Of a DNA stretch of 64,000 nt, positions 9,342-16,958 are shown piece by piece. A program made the position numbers and the translations under genes. Location of the stretch: assembly GCA_036825195.1 (NCBI GenBank), contig DAISYQ010000001.1, positions 1 to 64,000 on the forward strand, read 5' to 3'. This DNA comes from UBA2210 sp036825195. GTDB lineage: Bacteria; Desulfobacterota; Syntrophia; Syntrophales; UBA2210. A model generated the notes under the pieces. That model worked only from the letters and a program-made list of their open reading frames with translations. It was not told the DNA's origin and ran no database searches. How positions within the stretch are numbered: the first letter of the stretch is position 1; each line of letters begins with the position of its first letter.

Positions 9342-9393
9342 GGATACGGTAAGAGAAAAGCTTACTGAGCACGGTCAGTTCCTTACCGTATCC
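9342..9393 (-). promoter_or_regulatory. Stem-loop in the dctP leader
   Basis: GGATACGGTAAG (9342-9353) and CTTACCGTATCC (9382-9393) are perfect 12-base arms. A smaller nested pair (ACTGA/TCAGT) lies in the loop. The structure is 85-136 bases upstream of the dctP start and downstream of the putative dctP promoter, hence probably transcribed. On the minus strand it is followed by CCCCTTTTTCC, so it could act as an attenuator. It does not resemble a riboswitch class known to me. Confidence 0.6.
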
Positions 9394-9478
9394 TTTCCTT
9401 GCGAGGACTGAAAACTGCTTTCCGCGGAAAACCAATAAACGATTACATACCAATATTGTATTTTGTCGACAATGTTCT

Positions 9479-9505
9479 CCTATACTCTCTTTTAGATTAT
9501 GTCAA
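9479..9505 (-). promoter_or_regulatory. Putative promoter of the dctP operon
   Basis: On the minus strand TTGACA (9505-9500) is followed after 15 bases by TATAGG (9484-9479). The 15-base spacing is shorter than optimal. The same ten bases TTGACATAAT, with the same spacing to a TATARG hexamer, occur in front of the divergent GntR gene, which argues that both are real and jointly regulated. Confidence 0.45.
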
Positions 9506-9840
9506 GAAGAAATTAAACAAATAATTTGTTTCTGAAGTCACAATTGATCTTAAAGTATTTAAGCTCTAAATCCAAGCCAACGAAAATATTTCTTTAAGGA
9601 TCCAAACTAGTTAAGCATGGGTAAACTTGCTCAAAGGCTAGTCATGACAATAAATAACAAGCAAATTAAGCGTTCAAAAACTTTTGAGGCCAAATTTAAA
9701 GAATTGATAAGGTATCGTTCTCTTGATCTTGACACATATACAATTGCTTTTTTACCAGCCCCAATCATAACACCGCTAATCGATATTTGCTCTTCATAAG
9801 GAGTAAGATTACCGAATGTTGCAAATAATCATTTCCTTTT

Positions 9841-10087
9841 TCTGAAAAAATCGAAGTGGATGAATCATAATTTGGAGTTAAACGCATAAAGGAGAAACAT
9901 GGCAATGGTGCTTACGGCAAAACCCCTGTTTTGGGTATTCTGCAAAAAGGAGGCAAGGTTTATACTGAGATCGATCCAGATTGTTACCGAAAGATCTTGC
10001 AAGCCACCATACGTTTATACGGTGAAGGGTATGGCCCGATAGCTTTATCCATTTTGATGATGGCTTGTGTATACCAGTTTGATTGAA
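9841..10087 (+). pseudogene. Remnant of an ISXO2/IS1595-family transposase
   Basis: In frame from about 9850, translation gives IEVDES, then a stop (TAA at 9868-9870) where the family has Tyr, then FGVKRI and GAYGKTPVLGILQKGGKVYT, then a degenerate continuation. This is the catalytic core start of ISXO2-like DDE transposases (EVDESYFGG...GKTPVFG...GGKV). After about 10,010 the reading frame shifts; DGW-like and LVYTSLI-like residues appear in another frame. No terminal inverted repeats are recognisable. A clearly dead transposase fragment in the intergenic space between dctP and the GntR gene. Confidence 0.75.
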
Positions 10088-10275
10088 TAGTGGGTTAATT
10101 CAGTCTAGAATCTTCATAAATATTGTCTTCTATAAAAGTACAGACATTCCTACATTATGGTGGTTGATTCCCAAACCCGAAGTTCATAAACTCTTTCAAT
10201 GATATTTTTTGAATCAAAGAGATAATTTCGCTATTAAGATGCAGGTACAGGATTAAATACAAAGTTAAATTTACT

Positions 10276-10302
10276 TTGACATAATAAAAAAAGGAATATA
10301 AG
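10276..10302 (+). promoter_or_regulatory. Putative promoter of the GntR regulator gene
   Basis: TTGACA (10276-10281) followed after 15 bases by TATAAG (10297-10302), about 30 bases upstream of the start codon. The hexamer is part of TTGACATAAT, shared with the divergent dctP promoter, so the ten-mer may also be an operator half-site. Confidence 0.4.
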
Positions 10303-10332
10303 TTTATTTAAATAGAAGGTGGGAATATTATT

Positions 10333-11085
10333 ATGACTATGAAAAACCTAAGCGTTACTGATGCTGTAGTTCAACACTTACAAGGACTAATCATAACCAA
10401 TGTAATTAAGCCAGGGCAAAAATTAAACGAAATAGAATTAGCGAACAATCTTAACATTAGTCGGGCACCTTTACGAGAGGCATTTCATATCTTAGAAAAT
10501 GAGCAACTACTGGTAAAATTCCCAAGGAAGGGAACATATGTAACTGAAGTATCTGTTGAAAGATTGAGGAAAATATATAGTGCAAGAAAGATGATCGAAA
10601 GTTATACAATCGACTTTCTCAAAGCAGAAAAAATTCAAAATCTACCGCAGCTCTATAACTCCGTGACTCAAGCCTCTCAATTATCTTTACCCAATCCAGA
10701 TAACATTGAAGAAGAGTTAAAATATCTCAAGGACCTCACCGATTTCCATGTAAAACTTGTTGCATCTACAAATAATCCATGGATCATTAATTTTTATGAT
10801 TCTATAGTTATTAATCTAGCACGATTCCAATTCTTTTGCAGTTTAACACCTGGATTTTCAAGTAAGTCCCAAGCCACCCATGAGAAAGTTTACCAATTAT
10901 TGTCTGATGCTTCATATGATGAAGCAAAAAAGCTCTTACTGAATCACATCGATTCAACTATGATTATTATAGAAAATCATATCGGAGAAGTAGGGATGGC
11001 AGAAAGAAAGGCGGAATCCAGAGAATCGGCGAAAACTTTAATCTTTCCTCAAAAAAGTTTAAACTCATCTAAATTTTCTTTATAA
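10333..11085 (+). CDS. GntR family regulator, FadR/FCD type
   Basis: A 250-residue transcription factor. The N-terminal winged helix (about 8-75) contains the GntR core ISRAPLREAFHILENEQLL and the wing KGTYVTEVS. The C-terminal all-helical FCD domain (about 85-220) carries the spaced Asp/His residues (for example DLTDFHVKL near 135-143 and HEKV near 184) that bind a metal and carboxylate effector in FadR/GntR proteins. It is divergent from the dctP operon across about 1.07 kb containing a dead transposase. Such regulators normally repress a neighbouring catabolic operon and release it when its organic-acid substrate binds. The last 25 residues are low-complexity and probably disordered. Confidence 0.9.
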   Translation: MTMKNLSVTDAVVQHLQGLIITNVIKPGQKLNEIELANNLNISRAPLREAFHILENEQLLVKFPRKGTYVTEVSVERLRKIYSARKMIESYTIDFLKAEKIQNLPQLYNSVTQASQLSLPNPDNIEEELKYLKDLTDFHVKLVASTNNPWIINFYDSIVINLARFQFFCSLTPGFSSKSQATHEKVYQLLSDASYDEAKKLLLNHIDSTMIIIENHIGEVGMAERKAESRESAKTLIFPQKSLNSSKFSL

Positions 11086-11100
11086 AATAACATATTCCAA

Positions 11101-11214
11101 TTACTTGATAATTCCTTGTGTTCTTCTCACTGGTTTTGGTTTTTTAAACAAACAATTTATGTCACCAGTCAACCTGCCCTGATCATTCCGGCACACAATT
11201 ATACTTGTTATCAT
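11101..11214 (-). CDS. Possible 37-residue small protein
   Basis: A short frame (ATG at 11214, TAA at 11101) preceded by AAGGG at a workable distance. It encodes a basic peptide ending in KKPKPVRRTQGIIK. It resembles no family I recognise and may be a decayed gene end within the island. It occupies the space between the convergent GntR and zinc-ribbon genes. Confidence 0.2.
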   Translation of the reverse strand: MITSIIVCRNDQGRLTGDINCLFKKPKPVRRTQGIIK

Positions 11215-11306
11215 ACTCAACCCTTAGGATCGATTTCGTAAGCTTCCCAAAACAGACAAGTCAAAAGTAGAGTTTTCTGGCTGTCAATGAATAATATTGA
11301 AAGATT

Positions 11307-11918
11307 TCAAACAGAAGGTTTCTTTCTCATTCCAAATTGCTCTGCCATTAACAGCAAACAAGAACGGTGGGCTTGGTCCTCCCTTTCTTGTAATCGGATA
11401 TACGTCTTCCAGTGCATATATTTCGGTTTTTCCGGGATATACTCCGGCAGATAACCACTGCCGCCAAGACGCCTTCTGATTGCCCGTGCCTTCTCCATGA
11501 GACGTTCATAGGGCTGTTGGTTCTGGCTGGCATAGGTAAGGTTACAGCAGTGACGACACAAGAATTGTTTTTTGTCTGCATATAGCAGCGCTACTCTCTT
11601 CTTGCACTGTGGGCACAGAAACCACGTTCTCTTTCCGCCATAGGTACAGGGGGTCCAGGCAAAGAAAACTGCTTGTTGTATCGTTTCCCACAGGTCATTT
11701 TTGAGACGTCGTCGGTAGATGAGAATCATACAGTCTTCTCCCATACGAAAGTGTAGGGTAGCTATTGTCTTGCCATACTGTGTCCAGGTATCTACACCGA
11801 CAGCGTTGGGCCGGAGATAGCCTTCTTTTTTCAGTTTTCGAATATCAATTCCGTGTTTCGATCCGGTTGTTTTTTTCACACTGAGTTTTTTTCCTAATCT
11901 ATATCTATATCTATCCAT
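11307..11918 (-). CDS. Zinc-ribbon protein of unknown function
   Basis: A 203-residue protein. A central segment FLCPQCKKRV (about 99-108) and FLCRHCCNLTY (about 118-128) forms a CxxC...CxxC zinc ribbon, followed by a positively charged helical C-terminus. Similar small proteins with CPxC...CRHC and a conserved YASQ-like stretch (here LTYASQNQQP) are scattered in Proteobacteria, often inside mobile elements, but none has a known function as far as I know. It lies within the island near its tRNA-derived right end. The N-terminus is basic, consistent with nucleic-acid binding. Function not assigned. Confidence 0.6.
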   Translation of the reverse strand: MDRYRYRLGKKLSVKKTTGSKHGIDIRKLKKEGYLRPNAVGVDTWTQYGKTIATLHFRMGEDCMILIYRRRLKNDLWETIQQAVFFAWTPCTYGGKRTWFLCPQCKKRVALLYADKKQFLCRHCCNLTYASQNQQPYERLMEKARAIRRRLGGSGYLPEYIPEKPKYMHWKTYIRLQEREDQAHRSCLLLMAEQFGMRKKPSV

Positions 11919-12046
11919 TGAACCTACTCCTCAGTATCGTTATCGAAATCATTAGCAAACCTTAGCATTTCATAGCAAAATACGATCTAATCGGTTATTT
12001 TTTAAGGGTTTTGCAGTATGTTTACGTGCAGTTAATTAAGGGTTTG

Positions 12047-12087
12047 GGCACGTCCACGGTGCTTTTTTAGCGATTCTTGGACGTGCC
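12047..12087. repeat. 10-bp inverted repeat
   Basis: GGCACGTCCA (12047-12056) and TGGACGTGCC (12078-12087) are exact reverse complements separated by 21 bases. The element lies in a roughly 400-base stretch without intact genes between the zinc-ribbon gene and the terminase remnant. It could be a terminator-like hairpin or a recombinase-binding site near the island end; no T-run follows directly. Confidence 0.4.
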
Positions 12088-12321
12088 GTGATGGGATTGG
12101 TTGAAATGTGTCCGATATATTATCTCTAATAAGGTTAGCATTTGTTAGCATGTATGAGGACTTCTCTTTGTCGCGCGTCTGTTTTTGCCAGCCCAATTTT
12201 CTTCCGGTATCTATTAACCTTTCTGGAAACATATCCATTTTTCAAAAAGCTTTTTGTTCATCTCACCAACGTCTTTCTGGTTCTATCGACCTCCTCGATC
12301 ACCATAGCATTCCATAGCATT

Positions 12322-12456
12322 TTAGAAACGTCGGCCTAGCCTCTTGACCCTCGGATATGCTTGGAGGTACGCCTCTGTCCCGTTGAAATCGAGCTTAAAA
12401 TACTTATCGATGAACAGGAACTGTTTGGGGATCAGCCTCTTTTCTTTCTTTTTCAT
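12322..12456 (-). pseudogene. Truncated phage terminase small subunit
   Basis: An ATG at 12456 preceded by AGGAG opens a 44-codon frame with the N-terminal signature of phage terminase small subunits: a basic start, then PKQFLFIDKYF, DFNGTEAYLQAY and P. It stops at 12322 after RLGRRF, where the family continues for about 100 more residues. Downstream bases in other frames show decayed similarity only. It is a phage or gene-transfer relic inside the island. Confidence 0.55.
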
Positions 12457-12779
12457 TTGTTTTTCTCCTACACTTCTTATTTGCCTTCGGCTTCAAATGA
12501 CCCCTATATTACGTTCTCAGTGGTTTGTGAGGGTCAACATTGACCCTATATCTACCTTTTTCTGATAAAATAGCTCGGCCTTCCGATTATGATCTATGAA
12601 TATTTGATTCTATTTATATGATGTGATATCCACCCTTTCTTTTATAAAGAATGTAACTAAATTGTAACTGTCTAAACCTAAAATAGCCTAACAAAACCAA
12701 AAGTAATCAAAAGTGGCCCTTATAACTGTATGATATATATAACATTAAAATTGGTGGAAAATCACCTGAGTAATGTTTC

Positions 12780-12837
12780 GGACTCAAAATCCCCCGGGCT
12801 CACGCCCATCTCGGTTCGATTCCGAGCTCCGGCACCA
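12780..12837 (+). other. 3' fragment of tRNA-Leu(CAA), putative attachment site
   Basis: The sequence starts inside the anticodon stem (GGA), then gives the loop CTCAAAA with anticodon CAA, the 3' stem strand TCCCC, a long variable arm with stem GGGC/GCCC, the T arm CTCGG-TTCGATT-CCGAG, the acceptor strand CTCCGGC and ACCA. Upstream, neither the matching anticodon-stem strand (GGGGA expected) nor the acceptor 5' strand (GCCGGAG expected) exists, so the tRNA is not intact. A displaced 3' half beginning at the anticodon stem is the classic scar of a tyrosine-recombinase element inserted in a tRNA gene. Orientation places the element to its left and an intact tRNA-Leu(CAA) beyond the window's left edge. 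Confidence 0.8.
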
Positions 12838-12848
12838 TCGAAATCAAG

Positions 12849-12881
12849 GGGTTGTGGCTGGAAAGGTTACAACCCTTTTTT
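12849..12881 (+). terminator. Intrinsic terminator after the tRNA-Leu fragment
   Basis: GGGTTGT (12849-12855) pairs with ACAACCC (12869-12875), followed by six T residues. It sits 12 bases after the tRNA 3' end and was presumably the native terminator of that tRNA gene. Confidence 0.75.
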
Positions 12882-12974
12882 CTTTATACTGGTCAATATA
12901 CCCATCAATAACAAAAGGTGCAGACCCTTGATTTTTTTGTAGACTATGAGTTACACAATACTCAGGGGAGGGGC

Positions 12975-13898
12975 ATGAGTATGAAAACGGACATCGCCGA
13001 GTTTTTTGATCTTGCTGACCGGCACATGCGGGAGGGACGCTACGATGAAGCGATCTCGCTGTATCGCAAATTGTCGCAGATGCATCCCGAAGATGATTCG
13101 CTTGTCATGTCCTTGGCCTGTGCGTACAGAGACAGCGACAGATTGTCAGAGGCCGTGCTCTGTCTGGAGCGGCTTCTGAAAAAAGAGTTACAGAGGAAGA
13201 CATTCACCGGCTTCGCCTTTGATGAACTGGTGAAGATATACAGAAATGAGGGTAATCACGAGCGGCTTGTCGCCATCTGTGAATCAGCGGTTGCCGTTCA
13301 GCCCGATGACGTTTCTCTCATGATCACCCTTGGAAACGCCTACCTGAAAGCGGGAAAGGCGAGCAAGGCTGTCGAGATCTTTACGACCCTCACCGAAATG
13401 GAACCGGATGCCCCGTCTCTTTTCTGTAATCTCGGTAAGGCCAATATCGCGGCAGGAGATTTCAACCGTGCTGAAGAGGCTTACGGACGGGCCGTTGCAA
13501 TCGAGGCATCAGACGCATATAAATATTACTGTGAATTGGGCATGGCCCTTTTCCAGGCACAGCAGTATGAACGGTCGGAAACAGCCCTGAAGAGATCGCT
13601 GGACTGCCGTCCCGATCAACCCCTTGTCCACTGCGCACTCGGCGATGTCTTTATCAAACAGGGAAAACCGGACGATGCGTGGCGATCTTATGAAAGGGCG
13701 GTAAAACTCGATCCCGTCTCCGGGGGGGGATACTATAATCGTTTGGGTAATATGCTCGTTGGAGAGCATAATCATACGATGGCCAGCGAGGCGTATCGGA
13801 AAGCCATCGAGGCCGATCCGGAAAATCAATTCTATCGTATGAGACTGGCGGAATTATCCAGAACAGAGCCGGACAACAGCTCATTGTTGTCTTCTTAA
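12975..13898 (+). CDS. Tetratricopeptide repeat protein
   Basis: A 307-residue protein built almost entirely of TPR units, with repeats such as RYDEAISLYRKL, KASKAVEIFTTL, DFNRAEEAYGRAV, QYERSETALKRSL, KPDDAWRSYERAV and HTMASEAYRKAI at 34-residue spacing. No signal peptide is seen, so it is probably a cytoplasmic protein-interaction scaffold. The frame is open further upstream, but GGGGAGGGGC just before 12975 marks this start; a second ATG at 12981 is also possible. Only three bases separate it from the downstream MFS transporter gene, so the two are co-expressed. First chromosomal gene after the island boundary. Confidence 0.88.
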   Translation: MSMKTDIAEFFDLADRHMREGRYDEAISLYRKLSQMHPEDDSLVMSLACAYRDSDRLSEAVLCLERLLKKELQRKTFTGFAFDELVKIYRNEGNHERLVAICESAVAVQPDDVSLMITLGNAYLKAGKASKAVEIFTTLTEMEPDAPSLFCNLGKANIAAGDFNRAEEAYGRAVAIEASDAYKYYCELGMALFQAQQYERSETALKRSLDCRPDQPLVHCALGDVFIKQGKPDDAWRSYERAVKLDPVSGGGYYNRLGNMLVGEHNHTMASEAYRKAIEADPENQFYRMRLAELSRTEPDNSSLLSS

Positions 13899-13901
13899 TC
13901 C

Positions 13902-15149
13902 ATGACAAACAGAATCTTTTACGGGTGGTGGATCGTATCATCTTGTTTCCTGATCGCACTGTATGTGAGTACGGTCGTATTTTTCGGTTTTACCGCCTTC
14001 TTTGAACCGTTGGTGAAAGAATTCGGCTGGAGCTACACACAGATCTCCTTTGCGATGAGCCTTCGCGGCCTGGAGATGGGGATTATGTCTCCCCTTATTG
14101 GTTTCCTTGTTGATCGTTTTGGTTCTCGAAAACTGATGTTTTTCGGGGTCATCACCGTAGGGATCGGTCTCATCCTTCTCGGGTTTACCAAATCCCTCCT
14201 GATGTTCTATTCTGCCATACTCTTTATATCTTTCGGCAGTGGAGGGTGCGCAACCGTTGTAACCATGACGGTGGTGGTGAACTGGTTTCGCAGAAACCTG
14301 GGGAAGGCTTTGGGGCTCATGTCGTCCGGATTCGGGGCCAGCGGACTGTTGCTTCCTTTGATAATTCTGCTCATCGATACATACGGATGGAGAGCGGCCG
14401 TTATCATTCTCGGAGTGGTAATGTGGGGTATTGGCATTCCCCTGACTCTTGTAATCCGGGACAGGCCCGAACAGATGGGGCTCTTCCCCGATGGAATACC
14501 GCCGGACGAAGAAATGCTGCACGGAACGGATGAAAAGGTCACGATCCGGTTTACGGATGCGCTCCGTGACAGGGCCTTTTTATACCTGTGTCTCGCGGAG
14601 GCAATACGATTCATGGCAGTGGCTTCCGTTGCAATACACATCATGCCGTATCTCAGCAGTGTCGGAATATCAAGGGGTGTGGCAGGACTCATTGCTGCGG
14701 CAATTCCCCTCTCGAGCATTGTGGGGCGGGTCGCTTTTGGGTGGCTCAGCGATATTTTTGACACGCGGCGAGTGGCGGCTACGGCTTTCGGTTTTCTCAC
14801 CGTAGGTATGCTGAATCTATGCTATGTAGGTGCGGGCTGGCTCCCAATAGTACTCTTTCTTCTTCTCTTTTCACCGGGATTCGGAGGAATCGCGGTTTTA
14901 AGGGGTTCGATTATCAGGGAATATTACGGCACGCATTATTTCGGCAAACTGATTGGGATAATTATGGGGTTCGCGGCGATCGGAGGAATTATAGGTCCTA
15001 CACTGACTGGGTGGATATTTGACAGATTTGAAGAATATTCTTTTGCCTGGCTCGGATTCTCGGCGTGCAGCATCCTGGCGGTTGTGCTGATATTACGAAT
15101 GAACCATGGTGCGCATGGGTCAGCCGACGCTGAACCGATCAAACTCTGA
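13902..15149 (+). CDS. MFS transporter
   Basis: A 415-residue protein with 12 predicted membrane segments in two halves separated by a hydrophilic loop around 190-225. The MFS loop-2/3 signature is present as GFLVDRFGSRKLMFFG near 67-82, and the second-half copy as GWLSDIFDTRRV near 284-295. The overall pattern (short N-terminus beginning FYGWWIV, WSYTQIS near 44) matches the monocarboxylate/oxalate-formate antiporter-like branch. It follows the TPR gene immediately. The substrate is probably a small monocarboxylate, judged from the branch only. Confidence 0.88.
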   Translation: MTNRIFYGWWIVSSCFLIALYVSTVVFFGFTAFFEPLVKEFGWSYTQISFAMSLRGLEMGIMSPLIGFLVDRFGSRKLMFFGVITVGIGLILLGFTKSLLMFYSAILFISFGSGGCATVVTMTVVVNWFRRNLGKALGLMSSGFGASGLLLPLIILLIDTYGWRAAVIILGVVMWGIGIPLTLVIRDRPEQMGLFPDGIPPDEEMLHGTDEKVTIRFTDALRDRAFLYLCLAEAIRFMAVASVAIHIMPYLSSVGISRGVAGLIAAAIPLSSIVGRVAFGWLSDIFDTRRVAATAFGFLTVGMLNLCYVGAGWLPIVLFLLLFSPGFGGIAVLRGSIIREYYGTHYFGKLIGIIMGFAAIGGIIGPTLTGWIFDRFEEYSFAWLGFSACSILAVVLILRMNHGAHGSADAEPIKL

Positions 15150-15194
15150 TTTTTTGATTTTCAAAAGGATGCTTTATAGCATGTCAACAATTTC

Positions 15195-15224
15195 TTGACA
15201 TATCCTCTTGATATGGGATATTGA
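15195..15224 (+). promoter_or_regulatory. Putative promoter of tRNA-Ala
   Basis: TTGACA (15195-15200), an 18-base spacer and TATTGA (15219-15224), about 24 bases before the mature 5' end of tRNA-Ala. Confidence 0.5.
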
Positions 15225-15247
15225 ACGCCTCTTAGTAATATTGCACC

Positions 15248-15323
15248 GGGGATGTAGCTCAGCTGGGAGAGCGCGGCGTTCGCAATGCCGAGGTCAGGGG
15301 TTCGATCCCCCTCATCTCCACCA
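15248..15323 (+). tRNA. tRNA-Ala(CGC)
   Basis: A full 76-base cloverleaf. The acceptor GGGGATG pairs with CATCTCC and includes the G3-U70 pair that specifies alanine. D arm GCTC...GAGC, anticodon stem CGGCG/TGCCG with loop TTCGCAA (anticodon CGC, reading GCG), T arm AGGGG-TTCGATC-CCCCT, and an encoded CCA end. Confidence 0.95.
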
Positions 15324-15407
15324 TATTTTTTGTCTGATGGTGATTTTCAACTCACCTGTTGGCCGTAGAGTTAATAAGCAATTACATTCGCAAAGGAGGA
15401 TCATTCT

Positions 15408-16163
15408 ATGGGTAAGAGATTTTTTAGAATTCTGATTTTATGTGTGGTCGTCTCGTTTATTGCAGGGGCCGCCAATTGTCTTGCGAAGGACAAAGTCTAT
15501 ATCAACGGTATTGACGCCAATTTTCCACCCTTTGCATACGTTGACAAAAACGGTGTCCCGGATGGATTTGACGTAAAGTCGGTCGACTGGATCGCAAAGG
15601 AAATGGGATTCAAGGTAAAACACCAGCCCATGGATTGGGACGGCATTATTCCGAGTCTGCGCGCGAAGAAGATCGATATGGTAGCCTCCGGAATGAGTAT
15701 CACCGACAAGAGAAAAACGCAGGTCAACTTCACTCTCCCCTACTGGAAGATCGCTCAGGTAATCGTAGCTCCGAAGGATTGCACCAGGTCGGTAGATGAA
15801 CTGCTGTCCAACGGCAACAAGGTGGGCGTTCAGAGAGGTACCACCGAAGCGAACTGGATGAAAGAAAACCTGATCGCCAAGGGGAAAAACTTTGTGCTCG
15901 TGGAATACGATTCCGCACCTCTCGCGGTTGAAGATGTCCTGAACGGCCGCATCGTCGGAGCCGCCATGGACGATGCCCCGGCGAAGGATGCCATGAGAAA
16001 GAAACCAGTCAAGATCATAGGGGAATTCGGAATGGCCAGCGAGGATTTCGGATATGCCGTCCGTAAAGAGGACACCGAACTCCTGAACATGATGAATGAA
16101 GGACTGAAAAAACTGATGGCTTCTCCATACTGGGAAGAACTGAAGAATAAATATAAACCATAA
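15408..16163 (+). CDS. Polar amino-acid ABC transporter substrate-binding protein
   Basis: A 251-residue protein of the SBP_bac_3 family. The signal peptide occupies about residues 1-26 (hydrophobic stretch ending in NCLA). The mature chain starts with the usual VYINGIDANFPPFAYVDKNG and contains the ligand-binding loop SGMSITDKRKTQVNFTLPYW near 85-104, where Ser/Thr and Arg contact the amino-acid carboxylate and amine groups. AAGGAGG lies just upstream of the ATG. It opens an operon with two permeases and an ATPase and probably continues into the oxidoreductase block at 18,415-23,493. The precise amino acid is not determinable. Confidence 0.92.
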   Translation: MGKRFFRILILCVVVSFIAGAANCLAKDKVYINGIDANFPPFAYVDKNGVPDGFDVKSVDWIAKEMGFKVKHQPMDWDGIIPSLRAKKIDMVASGMSITDKRKTQVNFTLPYWKIAQVIVAPKDCTRSVDELLSNGNKVGVQRGTTEANWMKENLIAKGKNFVLVEYDSAPLAVEDVLNGRIVGAAMDDAPAKDAMRKKPVKIIGEFGMASEDFGYAVRKEDTELLNMMNEGLKKLMASPYWEELKNKYKP

Positions 16164-16217
16164 TAGCAGGTGGTGCCCATAGATTGACAGCGGGTACGAA
16201 AAGATGATCTTTTTTTG

Positions 16218-16254
16218 TGGAAGGCATCAGGACATCGTGTCTTGGTGCCTTCCA
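16218..16254 (+). promoter_or_regulatory. 17-bp stem-loop after the binding-protein gene
   Basis: Arms 16218-16234 and 16238-16254 pair over 17 positions with two G-U wobbles around a TCG loop, followed by TGTTTT. It starts 55 bases after the binding-protein stop and ends before the permease start at 16279. Probably a leaky terminator or stability element that favours the receptor over the membrane subunits. Confidence 0.75.
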
Positions 16255-16278
16255 TGTTTTATGTAGTGAGTTATTTTA

Positions 16279-16947
16279 ATGACCGAAAGTCTAATGGTAC
16301 TATACGGCGCTCTACCGTACCTTTTGCGCGGATCGTTGGTTACCATAACGGTAGTTGTCGGGGCAATGATGCTGGGCCTGGTGTTGGGTATCAGTATCGC
16401 CATCGGACAGGTCTACGGCGGCAAGTGGTTGAGCCGTTTGGCAGGCGTGTACATATGGTTTTTCCGCGGAGTACCGCTCCTCGTCCTGTTGTTCCTTTTC
16501 TACTTCGGATTTTGTTCCCTCATAAACATCAATCTCTCCGCATTCACGGTTTCCATTATCGTTCTCGGACTCATTACCTCTGCATACCAGTCTCAGATCT
16601 TCAGAGGGGCCATCATGTCCCTTCCCGAAGGACAACTGAAGGCAGCGCGGGCGCTGGGCATGAGCGATTTCAAGGCGGTCGTTCTGATTATTCTGCCGCA
16701 GGCGTTGCGGTTGTCGATCCCCGGCTGGTCAAATGAATACTCCATCGTTCTGAAAGATTCCGCTGTTACGTACGCCCTGGGTGTCGCGGAAATAATGGCC
16801 CGGGCGCATTTCGTGGCCTCAAGAACCTACGAACAGCTTCCCCTGTATTTTGCGGCGGGCGTCATATTCCTGATCCTGACCTATCTCGGGACAAAGGGGC
16901 TTAGGATACTGGAGAATAAAGTAAGAATTGCGGGGTATTCCTCGTAA
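16279..16947 (+). CDS. Amino-acid ABC transporter permease
   Basis: A 222-residue inner-membrane permease of the HisM/GlnP type with about five membrane segments. The N-terminal motif LPYLLRGSLVTITVVVGAMM and the EAA loop (EGQLKAARALGMSDFKAVVL, about 116-135) that docks on the ATPase are both clear. It lies 12 bases before the ATPase gene. It pairs with the second permease at 17,729 to form a heterodimeric channel. Confidence 0.93.
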   Translation: MTESLMVLYGALPYLLRGSLVTITVVVGAMMLGLVLGISIAIGQVYGGKWLSRLAGVYIWFFRGVPLLVLLFLFYFGFCSLININLSAFTVSIIVLGLITSAYQSQIFRGAIMSLPEGQLKAARALGMSDFKAVVLIILPQALRLSIPGWSNEYSIVLKDSAVTYALGVAEIMARAHFVASRTYEQLPLYFAAGVIFLILTYLGTKGLRILENKVRIAGYSS

Positions 16948-16958
16948 GGGTGTGATAC

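Noticed and set aside
9617..9799. 60-residue open frame on the plus strand upstream of the transposase remnant
   Set aside because: No ribosome-binding site, no recognisable motif and a composition typical of random AT-rich frames.
12032..12238. 68-residue frame downstream of the terminase remnant as an independent gene
   Set aside because: It is best read as decayed continuation of the terminase remnant or chance; it lacks a ribosome site and conserved pattern.
12780..12837. Intact tRNA gene
   Set aside because: The 5' acceptor strand, D arm and 5' anticodon-stem strand needed to pair with the preserved 3' half are absent upstream.
15150..15190. Weak hairpin TTTTGA/TCAAAA as a terminator of the MFS gene
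   Set aside because: The stem is only six A/T-rich pairs without a clear T-run, too weak to annotate as a terminator.
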